A stretch of 64,000 nt of DNA from DATBVX01 sp963724625 (GTDB lineage: Bacteria; Pseudomonadota; Gammaproteobacteria; Steroidobacterales; Steroidobacteraceae): positions 262,407 to 326,406 of the forward strand of contig CAVRVO010000001.1 of NCBI GenBank assembly GCA_963724625.1. Reading direction: 5' to 3'. Positions 1 through 8,475 of the stretch are shown one piece after another (the stretch's first letter is position 1; the number at the start of each line of letters is the position of its first letter). A program made the position numbers and the translations under genes. The notes below the pieces were generated by a model. It did no database searches, was not told the origin of the DNA, and saw only the letters and a program-made list of their open reading frames with translations.

Positions 1-437
1 CGCCCCTCGTGCCGCTCGCCGATCAGCGAGGCGCGATAGTCCATCAGGCTTTCGACTCCTGATACCGGAGCCTTCTTCATCACGAAATACGGGAACGACA
101 TTTCGATGTGTCCCGAGTCGGCATCGAGTCTGCGAGTCATTTCCTCGAGTAGTGCGCGGAACGAGTCCACCGAGATCTCGCGCTCGTGGTGCAGGATCTC
201 GATGAAACGTGACATGTGCGTGCCTTTGAAGTCGTGGGGCAGGTTCACGTACATGTTGAAATTGGCGATGGTGTGCTGTTCGCCGCTGGAGCGATCCTTG
301 ACGCGCACCGGGTGATACACATCCTTCACTCCAACCCGGTTGATCGGAATGCGGCGTGTGTCGGCGCGATTCTGCACATCTTCGATGCCGACCACAGTGG
401 GTTTGCGGGTTCTGGCCGTTCTGGCTGGCACGTCCAT
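1..437 (-). CDS. folE2: GTP cyclohydrolase FolE2 (3' end outside window)
   Basis: FolE2 (type IB) converts GTP to 7,8-dihydroneopterin triphosphate, the first step of folate synthesis, in the cytoplasm. Reading from the ATG at 435-437, the protein has the FolE2 N-terminal blocks: DVQNRADTRRIPINRVGVKD, then GEQHTIANFNMYVNLP, GTHMSRF, and a segment containing HHEREIS. About 145 residues are visible; the C-terminal half lies outside the window. A minus-strand TATAAT at 471-476 is a likely -10 box. Identification rests on several conserved blocks and is firm; the exact start is less so because no strong ribosome binding site precedes it. Confidence 0.9.
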   Translation of the reverse strand, partial: MDVPARTARTRKPTVVGIEDVQNRADTRRIPINRVGVKDVYHPVRVKDRSSGEQHTIANFNMYVNLPHDFKGTHMSRFIEILHHEREISVDSFRALLEEMTRRLDADSGHIEMSFPYFVMKKAPVSGVESLMDYRASLIGERHEG

Positions 438-470
438 TACGATTCTCGAATGTCCTTGCGGGGGAGGTGG

Positions 471-476
471 ATTATA
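471..476 (-). promoter_or_regulatory. Probable -10 box of folE2
   Basis: A perfect TATAAT on the minus strand lies 34 bases upstream of the folE2 ATG. No good -35 hexamer is seen at 16-18 bases, only a partial match around 494-499. It is the only evident promoter-like element in the 87-base gap between dxs and folE2. Confidence 0.4.
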
Positions 477-524
477 CGCACGCAGCGGCGGGCGCTCACC
501 GAGCGGTCCCGGCCTTCACGAATT

Positions 525-2423
525 CTAGGCGGAGGCCGGTGCGGCGGGGGCGAGGCCTGGCCGTCGCCAGAAACGCTCGATCGCAGCCTCCAGCGCGGCC
601 GGATCGAGTCCGGCCATTTTCAGGCAGTCGTCCCGCGAGCCGTGCTCCACGAACCGATCCGGAATTCCAAGATGCAGGAGTGGCATTTGTATGTTGCGCG
701 CGGCGAGCAGTTCCCCGACTGCAGCACCGGCGCCGCCGGCGACCGCGTTTTCTTCGATGGTTACGAACGCCGCATGACGCGCGGCAAGCCGCTCCACCAG
801 CTCGTCGTCCAGCGGCTTGACAAAGCGCATGTTGACCAGCGTGGCATCGAGGCGTTCGGCGATGCGCTCGGCAGGTGAAACCATCGTTCCGAACGCAAGG
901 ATTGCCAGACCGCTGCGTCCCTCGCGCTTGAGCTGAGCGCGACCGATCGGCAAGGCCTGCATGCTCTCCTGGATGGCGACGCCCGGCCCCTGGCCGCGCG
1001 GGTAGCGAACCGCCGCCGGTTGATCGAGCGTCGTGGCGGTGTAGAGCATCTGGCGACACTCGTTTTCATCCGCCGGTGCCATGACGACCATATTCGGAAT
1101 GCAGCGCAGGTAACTCAGATCGTAGTTACCCTGATGAGTTACGCCGTCGCCGCCCACGAGCCCGGCGCGATCGATCGCAAACAACACCGGGAGCTTCTGC
1201 AAGGCGACGTCATGGATGAGCTGGTCGTAGCCGCGTTGCAGGAACGTCGAGTAGATCGCAACTACCGGACGCGCTCCTTCACAGGCAAGGCCAGCGGCGA
1301 AGGTCACGGCGTGTTGTTCGGCGATCGCGACATCGAAGTAGCGGTCAGGAAAGCGCTTTTCGAATTCGACCAGGCCTGAGCCTTCACGCATGGCCGGCGT
1401 GATCCCGACGATGCGCGCATCGCGCTCCGCGATGTCGCACAGCCACTGTCCAAAAACCTGTGAATAGGTCGGCCCGCTGGCCTTTTCCTTGTAGATCGTG
1501 CCGCTCACGGGGTCGAACGGACCCGGGCCGTGCCACTTGATGGGGTCAGCCTCCGCGGGCGGATAACCTTTGCCTTTGCGAGTTGCGATGTGCAGCAGTT
1601 GCGGGCCGCGCAGTCCCTTGAGATTGCGCAGCGTGCGGGTCAGCGTCTTCAGATCATGCCCGTCGATCGGGCCGATGTAGTTCCACCCCATCTCTTCGAA
1701 CATGGTTCCCGGCAGGACCATGCCTTTCATGTGCTCCTCGGAACGTCTCGCGAGCTCCCACGCCGTGGGCATCTGCCGCAACACTTTTTTACTGCCTTCG
1801 CGCAGTCCCGCGTACAGCTTTCCCGAGAGCACCTTGGCGAAGTAGTTGGAAAGCGCGCCGACATTCTCGGAAATCGACATGTCGTTGTCGTTGAGGATCA
1901 CGAGCAGGTCGACATCGAGGCTCCCGGCGTGGTTGAGCGCTTCGAACGCAAGGCCGGCGCTCATCGCGCCATCGCCGATGACCGCGACGACACGGCGTTG
2001 TTCGCCGGAGTGCGCCGCACCGATTGCCATGCCGAGCGCCGCGCTGATCGAGGTGCTCGAATGGCCCACGCCGAACGTGTCGAAGACGCTCTCGGCGCGG
2101 GACGGGAAGGGCGCGAGGCCGCTGGTCTGCTTGATCGTGTGCAGGCGTTCGCGTCGCCCCGTCAACACTTTGTGCGGATAGGCCTGGTGTCCCACGTCCC
2201 ACACGATCCGATCGACGGGCGTGTCGTAAACGTAGTGAAGTGCGATCGTGAGCTCGACGGTTCCGAGACCGGCTGCAAAGTGACCGCCACGTGTAGCAAC
2301 CGTCTGGATGAGGAACGTGCGCAGCTCCGCGGCCAGCGCTTCGAGCTTGTTCGCCGCCAGCTTGCGCAGGTCGGCGGGTGATCGAATTGCATCGAGCAGG
2401 GGATATTGAGGCTGGTCAGCCAT
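525..2423 (-). CDS. dxs: 1-deoxy-D-xylulose-5-phosphate synthase
   Basis: Dxs condenses pyruvate and glyceraldehyde 3-phosphate to DXP, entering the non-mevalonate isoprenoid pathway and also supplying thiamine and pyridoxal. The 632-residue product has normal family length. Visible are the N-terminal TPP-binding region (HQAYPHKVLTGR), the GDGAMSAGLAFEALN segment followed by NDNDMSISENVG, the mid-domain catalytic glutamate in IAEQHAVTFAAGLA, and a transketolase C-terminal domain. It lies 38 bases downstream of ispA on the same strand, forming the xseB-ispA-dxs order usual in gammaproteobacteria. The frame is intact. Confidence 0.97.
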   Translation of the reverse strand: MADQPQYPLLDAIRSPADLRKLAANKLEALAAELRTFLIQTVATRGGHFAAGLGTVELTIALHYVYDTPVDRIVWDVGHQAYPHKVLTGRRERLHTIKQTSGLAPFPSRAESVFDTFGVGHSSTSISAALGMAIGAAHSGEQRRVVAVIGDGAMSAGLAFEALNHAGSLDVDLLVILNDNDMSISENVGALSNYFAKVLSGKLYAGLREGSKKVLRQMPTAWELARRSEEHMKGMVLPGTMFEEMGWNYIGPIDGHDLKTLTRTLRNLKGLRGPQLLHIATRKGKGYPPAEADPIKWHGPGPFDPVSGTIYKEKASGPTYSQVFGQWLCDIAERDARIVGITPAMREGSGLVEFEKRFPDRYFDVAIAEQHAVTFAAGLACEGARPVVAIYSTFLQRGYDQLIHDVALQKLPVLFAIDRAGLVGGDGVTHQGNYDLSYLRCIPNMVVMAPADENECRQMLYTATTLDQPAAVRYPRGQGPGVAIQESMQALPIGRAQLKREGRSGLAILAFGTMVSPAERIAERLDATLVNMRFVKPLDDELVERLAARHAAFVTIEENAVAGGAGAAVGELLAARNIQMPLLHLGIPDRFVEHGSRDDCLKMAGLDPAALEAAIERFWRRPGLAPAAPASA

Positions 2424-2461
2424 GTCGCAAAGTGTACTAGTGGAGACGGCGTGGCGGCGAA

Positions 2462-3361
2462 TCAGCTGTCGCGCTCGATGACGAAGTCCGCAAGCCAGCG
2501 CAGATTGTCGGCGCCGGGTCCGAAATCCCTCAGGCTCTCGATCGCGAGCGCATGCAACTCGCGGCAGCGGCGCTTCGATGCTTCCAGTCCGAGCACGCTT
2601 GGATACGTGGGTTTGTCCTTGGCGCGGTCTGCACCGGTCGGCTTACCTACCGTCGCTGGGTCGCCTTCTACATCGAGGATGTCGTCCTGCACCTGGAAGG
2701 CGAGCCCGATGTAGCGCGCAAACTGGTCGAGCACTGCGAAGCGTTGTGAATCGAGGTCCTGCGCCAGCGCGGGCATCAGCACGCTCGCCCGGATGAGAGC
2801 CCCGGTCTTGCGACTGTGCATTTCCTCCAACTCGCTCACGACCAGGTGCCGGCCGATGGCGCCGAGATCGAGTGCTTGTCCGCCTGCCATTCCCGCAGTG
2901 CCGCTTGCCTCCGAGAGCAGGTCGATCAGCCGCACGCGGGTGTGCGGCTCCTTATCCAATGACGGATCGACAGCCAGAATCCGGAATGCGAGCACCTGCA
3001 ACGCGTCGCCGACCAGGATTGCAGTCGCCTCGTCGTATGCCTTGTGAACTGTGGGGCGCCCGCGTCGCAAATCGTCGTTGTCCATGGCGGGCAAGTCATC
3101 GTGGACCAGCGAGTAGGCGTGAATCAGCTCGACTGCCGCGGCCGGCGGGTCGAGTCGTGCAAGGTCAGCGCCCAGCGCTTCGCCAGTGGCGTATACAAGA
3201 ACGGGGCGCAGGCGTTTGCCTGAGCCGAGAACGCTGTAACGCAGAGCGCTGTGCAGCCGTTGCGGTACTCGATTCTCGTCGGGCAACCAGTGTTCAAGCA
3301 CCGCCTCGATGCGGACACGGTACTCGGCGATGCGCTTCGGGCGGCTCTGCGCAGGTTTCAT
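2462..3361 (-). CDS. ispA: Farnesyl diphosphate synthase (polyprenyl synthetase)
   Basis: This short-chain trans-prenyltransferase builds geranyl and farnesyl diphosphate from IPP and DMAPP, supplying ubiquinone, undecaprenyl phosphate and other isoprenoids. The 299-residue protein has the first aspartate-rich motif DDLPAMDNDDLRRG and the second QDDILD. It is intact and of typical length. Its neighbours xseB (upstream) and dxs (downstream) match the usual gammaproteobacterial cluster, but xseB is separated by an unusual 287-base spacer containing a long inverted repeat. Confidence 0.96.
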   Translation of the reverse strand: MKPAQSRPKRIAEYRVRIEAVLEHWLPDENRVPQRLHSALRYSVLGSGKRLRPVLVYATGEALGADLARLDPPAAAVELIHAYSLVHDDLPAMDNDDLRRGRPTVHKAYDEATAILVGDALQVLAFRILAVDPSLDKEPHTRVRLIDLLSEASGTAGMAGGQALDLGAIGRHLVVSELEEMHSRKTGALIRASVLMPALAQDLDSQRFAVLDQFARYIGLAFQVQDDILDVEGDPATVGKPTGADRAKDKPTYPSVLGLEASKRRCRELHALAIESLRDFGPGADNLRWLADFVIERDS

Positions 3362-3648
3362 GGGCGCGACCGTGCCTCCGCAAGCTTCTGGCTAGGCGCG
3401 AGGCGCAGTCGATATGTCGATATCGATAAGACTCGCAACGCCACCAGAAGCTTGCCGAGACCGGTCCCGTACGGGTTGCGTCGCGAACGGGCAGCTGCGT
3501 CGTTGCACCGCTTGCCAATGGAATCGACCAATAGCTGCACGGTGCGTCTAGCATCTGCACCGTTGGCGACACAACGCGCTCCACGAAACCTGCGCAGAGC
3601 CGCCCTAGGAAGTGCCAGGGAATTGGAAGTCAACGAGGGCGATCCAGA
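3362..3648. other. 287-base xseB-ispA spacer with inverted repeat
   Basis: No convincing gene is seen in this spacer, although xseB and ispA usually abut or overlap. It holds a perfect 12-bp inverted repeat, GCAAGCTTCTGG at 3380-3391 and its complement at 3444-3455, with 52 bases between the arms. Between the arms is a run rich in TCGATA (about 3410-3428). It could be a leader structure for ispA-dxs, a small repeat element, or the remains of a deleted sequence; the sequence does not decide between them. Confidence 0.5.
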
Positions 3649-3900
3649 TCAGGATTCGGGCTCGAAATCCTCGACCACGTCCTCAGCGTCATTCTCGCCC
3701 GCGGGCCTGAGCAGGATTTCCACCTTCTGCTCCGCTGCCTTGAGCGCGGTCTGGCAGGAGCGCGCCAGGCTCACTCCGCGCTCGAAGTGCTTGAGCGATT
3801 CCTCGAGTGTCAGCTCGCCTCGCTCGAGGCGCTCGATGAGTGCTTCGAGTTCGGCCATGCATTGCTCGAAATCGGGAAGTTTCTCTTTGCGTGCGGTCAT
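3649..3900 (-). CDS. xseB: Exodeoxyribonuclease VII small subunit
   Basis: XseB is the small subunit of exonuclease VII, which degrades single-stranded DNA from both ends together with XseA. The 83-residue protein has the family core (FEQCMAELEALIERLERGEL, then LEESLKHFERG and ARSCQTALKAAEQKVE) and an acidic tail. Its length is typical. It is probably the first gene of an xseB-ispA-dxs unit; xseA is not in the window. Confidence 0.93.
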   Translation of the reverse strand: MTARKEKLPDFEQCMAELEALIERLERGELTLEESLKHFERGVSLARSCQTALKAAEQKVEILLRPAGENDAEDVVEDFEPES

Positions 3901-4000
3901 GGGGTTCGGTCAACGCCTGGCATGTGTGTTCCAGAGCGCGGCGTAAGGTACACAGGCGCTCGGACGAGGGTCAATTCGAAGCGTCGCGCTGTTTTTGGCG

Positions 4001-4029
4001 TTGACTTCACCTCGGGCCGAGTCTAGATT
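4001..4029 (+). promoter_or_regulatory. Sigma-70-type promoter of the rubrerythrin operon
   Basis: TTGACT at 4001-4006 and TAGATT at 4024-4029 are separated by 17 bases, the optimal spacing for a housekeeping sigma factor. The next gene start, the rubrerythrin ATG at 4097, is about 60 bases beyond the expected transcription start. Confidence 0.6.
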
Positions 4030-4035
4030 CGGCCG

Positions 4036-4050
4036 CTAGAATGATTCTAA
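4036..4050 (+). promoter_or_regulatory. Fur/PerR-like 7-1-7 palindrome at the rubrerythrin promoter
   Basis: TAGAAT-G-ATTCTA (4037-4049) is a perfect palindrome placed at about +1 to +15 of the predicted transcript, a repressing position. Read on the minus strand as TTAGAATCATTCTAG, it matches the published PerR box TTATAATNATTATAA at 12 of 14 defined positions. Rubrerythrin genes are PerR-controlled in other bacteria. Assignment to PerR, Fur or another FUR-family protein here is inference; no regulator gene is adjacent. Confidence 0.45.
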
Positions 4051-4096
4051 GGGCTTGTCCAAACCTTTTGATGGCTAACGCCGGAGGATTGCGTTT

Positions 4097-4510
4097 ATGA
4101 ATCTGAAGGGCAGCAAAACCGAGAAGAATCTGAAGGATGCGTTTGCGGGCGAGTCCATGGCCAATCGCCGCTACCTGTACTTCGCAGCCAAGGCCGACGT
4201 CGAAGGTTTCAACGATGTCTCTGCCGTATTCCGCTCTACTGCCGAGGGCGAGACCGGGCACGCGCACGGGCACCTCGAGTATCTGGAGCAGGTCGGCGAT
4301 CCCGCCACGGGCTTGCCGATCGGCGAGACGTCCAAGAACCTCAAGGCCGCCATCGCCGGTGAGACCCACGAGTACACCGATATGTATCCCGGAATGGCCA
4401 AGGCGGCGCGCGAGGAGGGCTTCCAGGAAATCGCCGACTGGTTCGAGACTCTCGCCAAGGCCGAACGCTCGCACGCTAATCGCTTCCAGAAAGCACTCGA
4501 CGCGCTCTGA
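4097..4510 (+). CDS. Rubrerythrin (diiron domain only)
   Basis: Rubrerythrins are cytoplasmic non-haem diiron peroxidases that reduce hydrogen peroxide. The 137-residue product begins NLKGSKTEKNLKDAFAGESM and has the two EXXH-type iron-binding helices (ETGHAHGH and AERSHANRF), plus further conserved glutamates. The C-terminal rubredoxin-like FeS4 domain of classical rubrerythrin is absent, so an external electron donor is needed. The Fe-S oxidoreductase starting 26 bases downstream is the obvious candidate (inference). A strong promoter with a FUR-family-type palindrome precedes the gene. Confidence 0.92.
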   Translation: MNLKGSKTEKNLKDAFAGESMANRRYLYFAAKADVEGFNDVSAVFRSTAEGETGHAHGHLEYLEQVGDPATGLPIGETSKNLKAAIAGETHEYTDMYPGMAKAAREEGFQEIADWFETLAKAERSHANRFQKALDAL

Positions 4511-4536
4511 TCGGACGGCAGTTCGCCAGCCGATTC

Positions 4537-5886
4537 ATGTCCAACGAGTTGCCGGGCGGAAGGCGCGAAGGGAGCCTGGAAGCACCCACGCGCCATCCGC
4601 TGGGTTGGGACCAACCCGAATTCCATGCAGCAGCCGCGCTCGAGAAGGAACTCGAGCGTGTGTTCGACATCTGTCACGGATGTCGGCGCTGTTTCAATCT
4701 CTGTAACGCCTTTCCGACGCTGTTCGATGCGGTCGATGCCACCGCAACCGGCGAGGTTGCGGCCGTCGAGCGCAAGGCGTTCTGGGAAGTCGTCGATCAT
4801 TGCTACCTGTGCGACATGTGCTACATGACCAAGTGTCCGTACGTGCCGCCGCATCCCTGGAACGTCGACTTTCCGCACCTGATGTTGCGCGCCAAGGCGG
4901 TACGGCATGCGCAGGGCGAAACGCGCTGGCGCGACAAAGTCCTGAGCTCGACCGAAGCGGTCGGGCGAATTGCCGGCATCCCGGTGGTGGTGGAAGCCGT
5001 TAATGCTGTCAACCGCAGCCCGAGCGGACGGCGACTCCTGCAGAAGGCGCTCGGTGTGCACGTCAATGCTCCGCTGCCGAAGTACTACAGCCGCACGTTC
5101 CGGCGCCGCGACCGTAAGCGCGTGCCGCTGACGACGCCACCACAGAGCACCGCAGAGACTCGCGGCAAGGTGGCACTGTTCGTTACCTGCTACTGCAATC
5201 GCAACGAGCCTGACATCGCCTCGGACCTGGTCAAAGTCTTCGAGCACAACGGCATCGCGGTTGCGCTAGCGTCCGGCGAACGCTGCTGTGGTATGCCCAA
5301 GCTCGAGCTCGGCGACCTCGAGAGCGTCGCGAAACTCGGCAGGGCTAATGTGATTGCGCTTGCGAACCTGATCGACGCCGGACACGATGTGGTTGCGCCC
5401 GTTCCCTCCTGCGTCCTCATGTTCAAGCAGGAGCTGCCGTTGATGTTTCCCGACGATGCGGCAGTCGCCAAGGTCCGTGATCATGTTTTCGACCCATTCG
5501 AATATTTGATGCTGCGTCACCGCGCCGGCCTGCTGAGAACCGACTTCAAGCAACAGCTCGGAAAAATTGCTTACCATGTGCCGTGTCACTTGCGGGTGCA
5601 GAACATTGGCCTCAAGACGCGCGACGTTCTCATGCTGGTGCCGGGCACCAGTTTCGAGGTGATCGAGCGCTGCTCGGGCCACAATGGCACCTACGCGGTG
5701 AAACAGGAGTTTCACGACATATCCATGAAAATCGGCCGCCCGGTGGCGCAGCGGGTTGCTGCCAGCGGCGCTGATCACTATTCGAGTGATTGCCCGATGG
5801 CCGGGCACCAGATCGAAGCGGGCATCGATCACAAGGGCTCGCCGGAACATCCATTGACGTTGCTGCGCATGGCTTACGGTCTATGA
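4537..5886 (+). CDS. Fe-S oxidoreductase (GlpC/heterodisulfide-reductase-like)
   Basis: This 449-residue protein belongs to the family combining a ferredoxin-type region with CCG domains, as in GlpC and HdrD. Seen in order: CHGCRRCFNLC near residue 47, a second cysteine group CDMCYMTKCP near residue 90, a CCG motif (CCGMPKLE) near residue 250, and a second degenerate CCG-like region with HVPCHLR and a later CSGHNG. It probably carries two [4Fe-4S] clusters and moves electrons, plausibly to rubrerythrin. It is followed by the DUF3501 gene with an ATGA overlap, so the two are translationally coupled. The substrate is unknown. Confidence 0.85.
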   Translation: MSNELPGGRREGSLEAPTRHPLGWDQPEFHAAAALEKELERVFDICHGCRRCFNLCNAFPTLFDAVDATATGEVAAVERKAFWEVVDHCYLCDMCYMTKCPYVPPHPWNVDFPHLMLRAKAVRHAQGETRWRDKVLSSTEAVGRIAGIPVVVEAVNAVNRSPSGRRLLQKALGVHVNAPLPKYYSRTFRRRDRKRVPLTTPPQSTAETRGKVALFVTCYCNRNEPDIASDLVKVFEHNGIAVALASGERCCGMPKLELGDLESVAKLGRANVIALANLIDAGHDVVAPVPSCVLMFKQELPLMFPDDAAVAKVRDHVFDPFEYLMLRHRAGLLRTDFKQQLGKIAYHVPCHLRVQNIGLKTRDVLMLVPGTSFEVIERCSGHNGTYAVKQEFHDISMKIGRPVAQRVAASGADHYSSDCPMAGHQIEAGIDHKGSPEHPLTLLRMAYGL

Positions 5887-6488
5887 AAAAGCTCGCGCCG
5901 AATGAGCTCATGGGTCTGGAGCAGTACGCGCGCGAGCGTGCAACATTTCGGGCACGCGTGCTGGGTCACAAGAAGAATAGGCACCTCGCCGTGGGCCCGA
6001 ACTGTACCTGGGTATTCGAAGACCGGCTGACGATCCAGTACCAGGTGCAGGAAATGCTGCGCGCCGAACGGATCTTCGAGCCCGCAGGGATTGAGGATGA
6101 GCTGGCGGCGTACAACCCACTTATCCCCGACGGCACGAATTGGAAAGTGACACTGCTGATCGAGTTCACGGACGCAGCCGAACGGCGAATCGCACTCGCG
6201 AGGCTCCGAGGCTTTGAGAAGCGCTGCTGGATCCAGGTGGATGGCCACCAGCGGGTTTGGGCGATCCCGGACGAGGACCTTGAGCGTGAGACTGACGAAA
6301 AGACCTCCTCGGTGCACTTTCTGCGCTTTGAGCTTGAGCCAACGATGCGCCACGCGCTCAAGGCGGGCTCGAAGTTCGGCGTTGGAGTCGATCACGAGCA
6401 TTATCGGCACGCGATCGGACACTTGCCCGATGCAGTGCGCGTCGCTCTGGTCGCCGATCTCGACGATCCCGCCGCAGTGCGCAGATAG
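5883..6488 (+). CDS. DUF3501 family protein
   Basis: This 201-residue soluble protein starts at the ATG overlapping the previous stop (ATGA), which fixes the start. It matches the DUF3501 family as I remember it (KLAPNELMGLEQYARER near the N terminus, then NRHLAVGPNCTWVFEDR). The family has no established biochemical function but recurs beside rubrerythrin and the two-cluster Fe-S oxidoreductase, implying a shared role in peroxide defence or redox housekeeping. No membrane segment, signal peptide or cysteine cluster is visible. Confidence 0.8.
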   Translation: MKKLAPNELMGLEQYARERATFRARVLGHKKNRHLAVGPNCTWVFEDRLTIQYQVQEMLRAERIFEPAGIEDELAAYNPLIPDGTNWKVTLLIEFTDAAERRIALARLRGFEKRCWIQVDGHQRVWAIPDEDLERETDEKTSSVHFLRFELEPTMRHALKAGSKFGVGVDHEHYRHAIGHLPDAVRVALVADLDDPAAVRR

Positions 6489-6588
6489 CGAGGTTGCACC
6501 TGATGGGCCAACATGCCGCGCACGTGCGGCAGTCGTCTTGTACAATCGCGCGCGTTCCGTTCAGCCGGCCCAGGTGATGTAGCGCACG

Positions 6589-8475
6589 ATGGCCCAGTCT
6601 TACACCGCCTCCGATATCGAGGTCCTGAGCGGCCTCGACCCCGTGCGTCGCCGGCCGGGGATGTACACCGACACCCGCACTCCAAATCATCTCGCCCACG
6701 AGGTCATCGACAACAGCGTCGATGAGGCGATCGGCGGCTACTGCAAGAACATCCAGGTGACCGTGCACAAGGACGGTTCGCTCGAAGTCGAGGACGACGG
6801 CCGCGGCATGCCGGTCGACATCCACCCGAAAGAGAAGATTTCTGGCGTGGAACTGATCCTCACGCGCCTGCACGCGGGCGGGAAATTCTCCGACAAGAAC
6901 TACGAGTTTGCCGGCGGCCTGCACGGCGTCGGGGTCTCAGTCGTCAACGCGCTCTCGAAGAATCTCGAGTGCTGGGTAAGGCGTGGCGGCAAGGAATACA
7001 ACATCAGCTTCAAGGACGGACGCGCCAAGCGGAAGCTCGAGGTCGTTGGCGAGGTGGGACAGAAGAATACGGGCACGACGGTGCGCTTCTGGCCGGATCC
7101 GCAGTTCTTCGATTCCGAGAAATTCTCGATTCCGCGCCTGAAGCATGTGTTGCGCGCCAAGGCGGTGCTGTGCCCGGGATTGAAAGTCCGGCTGAAAGTC
7201 GAGGCGACCGGTGAGAAAGAGGAGTGGTTCTACACCGGCGGGCTGTCCCAATACCTTGTCGATCAGCTCAAGCAGGGAGAATGGCTGCCGCAGGAGCCTT
7301 TCAGCGGTGACTTCAAGAGCGAGCGTGAAGCGGCTGAGTGGGCGTTCGTGTGGCTGCTTGATGGCGAACATCCTGTCACCGAGAGCTACGTCAACCTGAT
7401 ACCGACGATCGAAGGTGGCACGCACGTGAATGGCTTGCGCACCGGGGTGACCGACTCGGTGCGCGAGTTCTGCGAATTTCGCAACCTGGTCCCGCGCGGC
7501 GTGAAGCTGACGCCCGAAGATGTGTTCGATCGCGTGAACTACATCCTGTCGGTCAAGATGCAGAACCCCCAGTTCGCCGGGCAGGTAAAAGAGAAGCTCG
7601 GCTCGCGTGAGAGCGCCGCGTTCGTCGGCGGAGTCGTGAAGGACGCGTTCGCGTTGTGGCTGAACCAGCACCCGGATGCGGGTGAGCGGATCGCGCAACT
7701 CGCAATTACCAACGCTCAATCGCGCATGAAGGCGGCGCAGAAGGTGACGCGTCGGCGCAATACCGGCAGCTCCGTGCTGCCCGGCAAGCTCGCCGACTGC
7801 ACCAGCGACGACCCGGCGCGCTCCGAGCTGTTCCTCGTCGAGGGCGATTCCGCCGGCGGCTCCGCCAAGCAGGCGCGTGACAAGGACTACCAGGCGATCA
7901 TGCCGTTACGAGGCAAGATCCTGAACACCTGGGAAGTCGAACCGGGCGAGATCCTGAAGTCTCAGGAAGTGCACGATATCGCGGTAGCACTCGGGGTCGA
8001 TCCCGGGTCGCAGGATCTCAGTGCGCTCCGCTATCACAAGATCTGCATCCTGGCGGACGCGGATTCGGACGGGCAGCACATTGCAACGCTCCTGTGCGCT
8101 CTGTTCCTGCGTCACTTCCGTCCCGTGGTCCTGTCCGGGCACGTGTTTGTCGCGATGCCTCCCCTGTATCGCATCGACGTGGGCAAGCAGGTCTTCTACG
8201 CGCTCGATGATGCCGAACGCCAGGGCGTCATGGACCGGATCTCCGCCGAGGGCATCCGAGGCAAGGTGACGGTGATGCGCTTCAAAGGCCTCGGCGAGAT
8301 GAACCCGACCCAGCTGCGCGAAACCGTGATGGCACCGCAGACGCGCCGGCTCCTGCAGCTCACGATCACGGGCAATGACAAGACCGATCAGCTGATGGAC
8401 ATGCTCCTCGCCAAGAAGCGCGCCTCCGACCGGCGCGAGTGGCTCGAGACCAAAGGGAACCTCGCCCAGGTATGA
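6589..8475 (+). CDS. parE: DNA topoisomerase IV subunit B
   Basis: ParE is the ATPase subunit of topoisomerase IV, which decatenates daughter chromosomes. The 628-residue protein has the GHKL ATPase signature (EVIDNSVDEA, then DDGRGMPVDIH and GGLHGVGVSVVNAL), the QTKKL-equivalent loop region, and the TOPRIM motifs EGDSAGGSAKQARD and DADSDGQHI. Length fits ParE, not GyrB, which is far longer in many gammaproteobacteria. The stop overlaps the parC start (ATGA), so the two subunits are coupled. Confidence 0.96.
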   Translation: MAQSYTASDIEVLSGLDPVRRRPGMYTDTRTPNHLAHEVIDNSVDEAIGGYCKNIQVTVHKDGSLEVEDDGRGMPVDIHPKEKISGVELILTRLHAGGKFSDKNYEFAGGLHGVGVSVVNALSKNLECWVRRGGKEYNISFKDGRAKRKLEVVGEVGQKNTGTTVRFWPDPQFFDSEKFSIPRLKHVLRAKAVLCPGLKVRLKVEATGEKEEWFYTGGLSQYLVDQLKQGEWLPQEPFSGDFKSEREAAEWAFVWLLDGEHPVTESYVNLIPTIEGGTHVNGLRTGVTDSVREFCEFRNLVPRGVKLTPEDVFDRVNYILSVKMQNPQFAGQVKEKLGSRESAAFVGGVVKDAFALWLNQHPDAGERIAQLAITNAQSRMKAAQKVTRRRNTGSSVLPGKLADCTSDDPARSELFLVEGDSAGGSAKQARDKDYQAIMPLRGKILNTWEVEPGEILKSQEVHDIAVALGVDPGSQDLSALRYHKICILADADSDGQHIATLLCALFLRHFRPVVLSGHVFVAMPPLYRIDVGKQVFYALDDAERQGVMDRISAEGIRGKVTVMRFKGLGEMNPTQLRETVMAPQTRRLLQLTITGNDKTDQLMDMLLAKKRASDRREWLETKGNLAQV

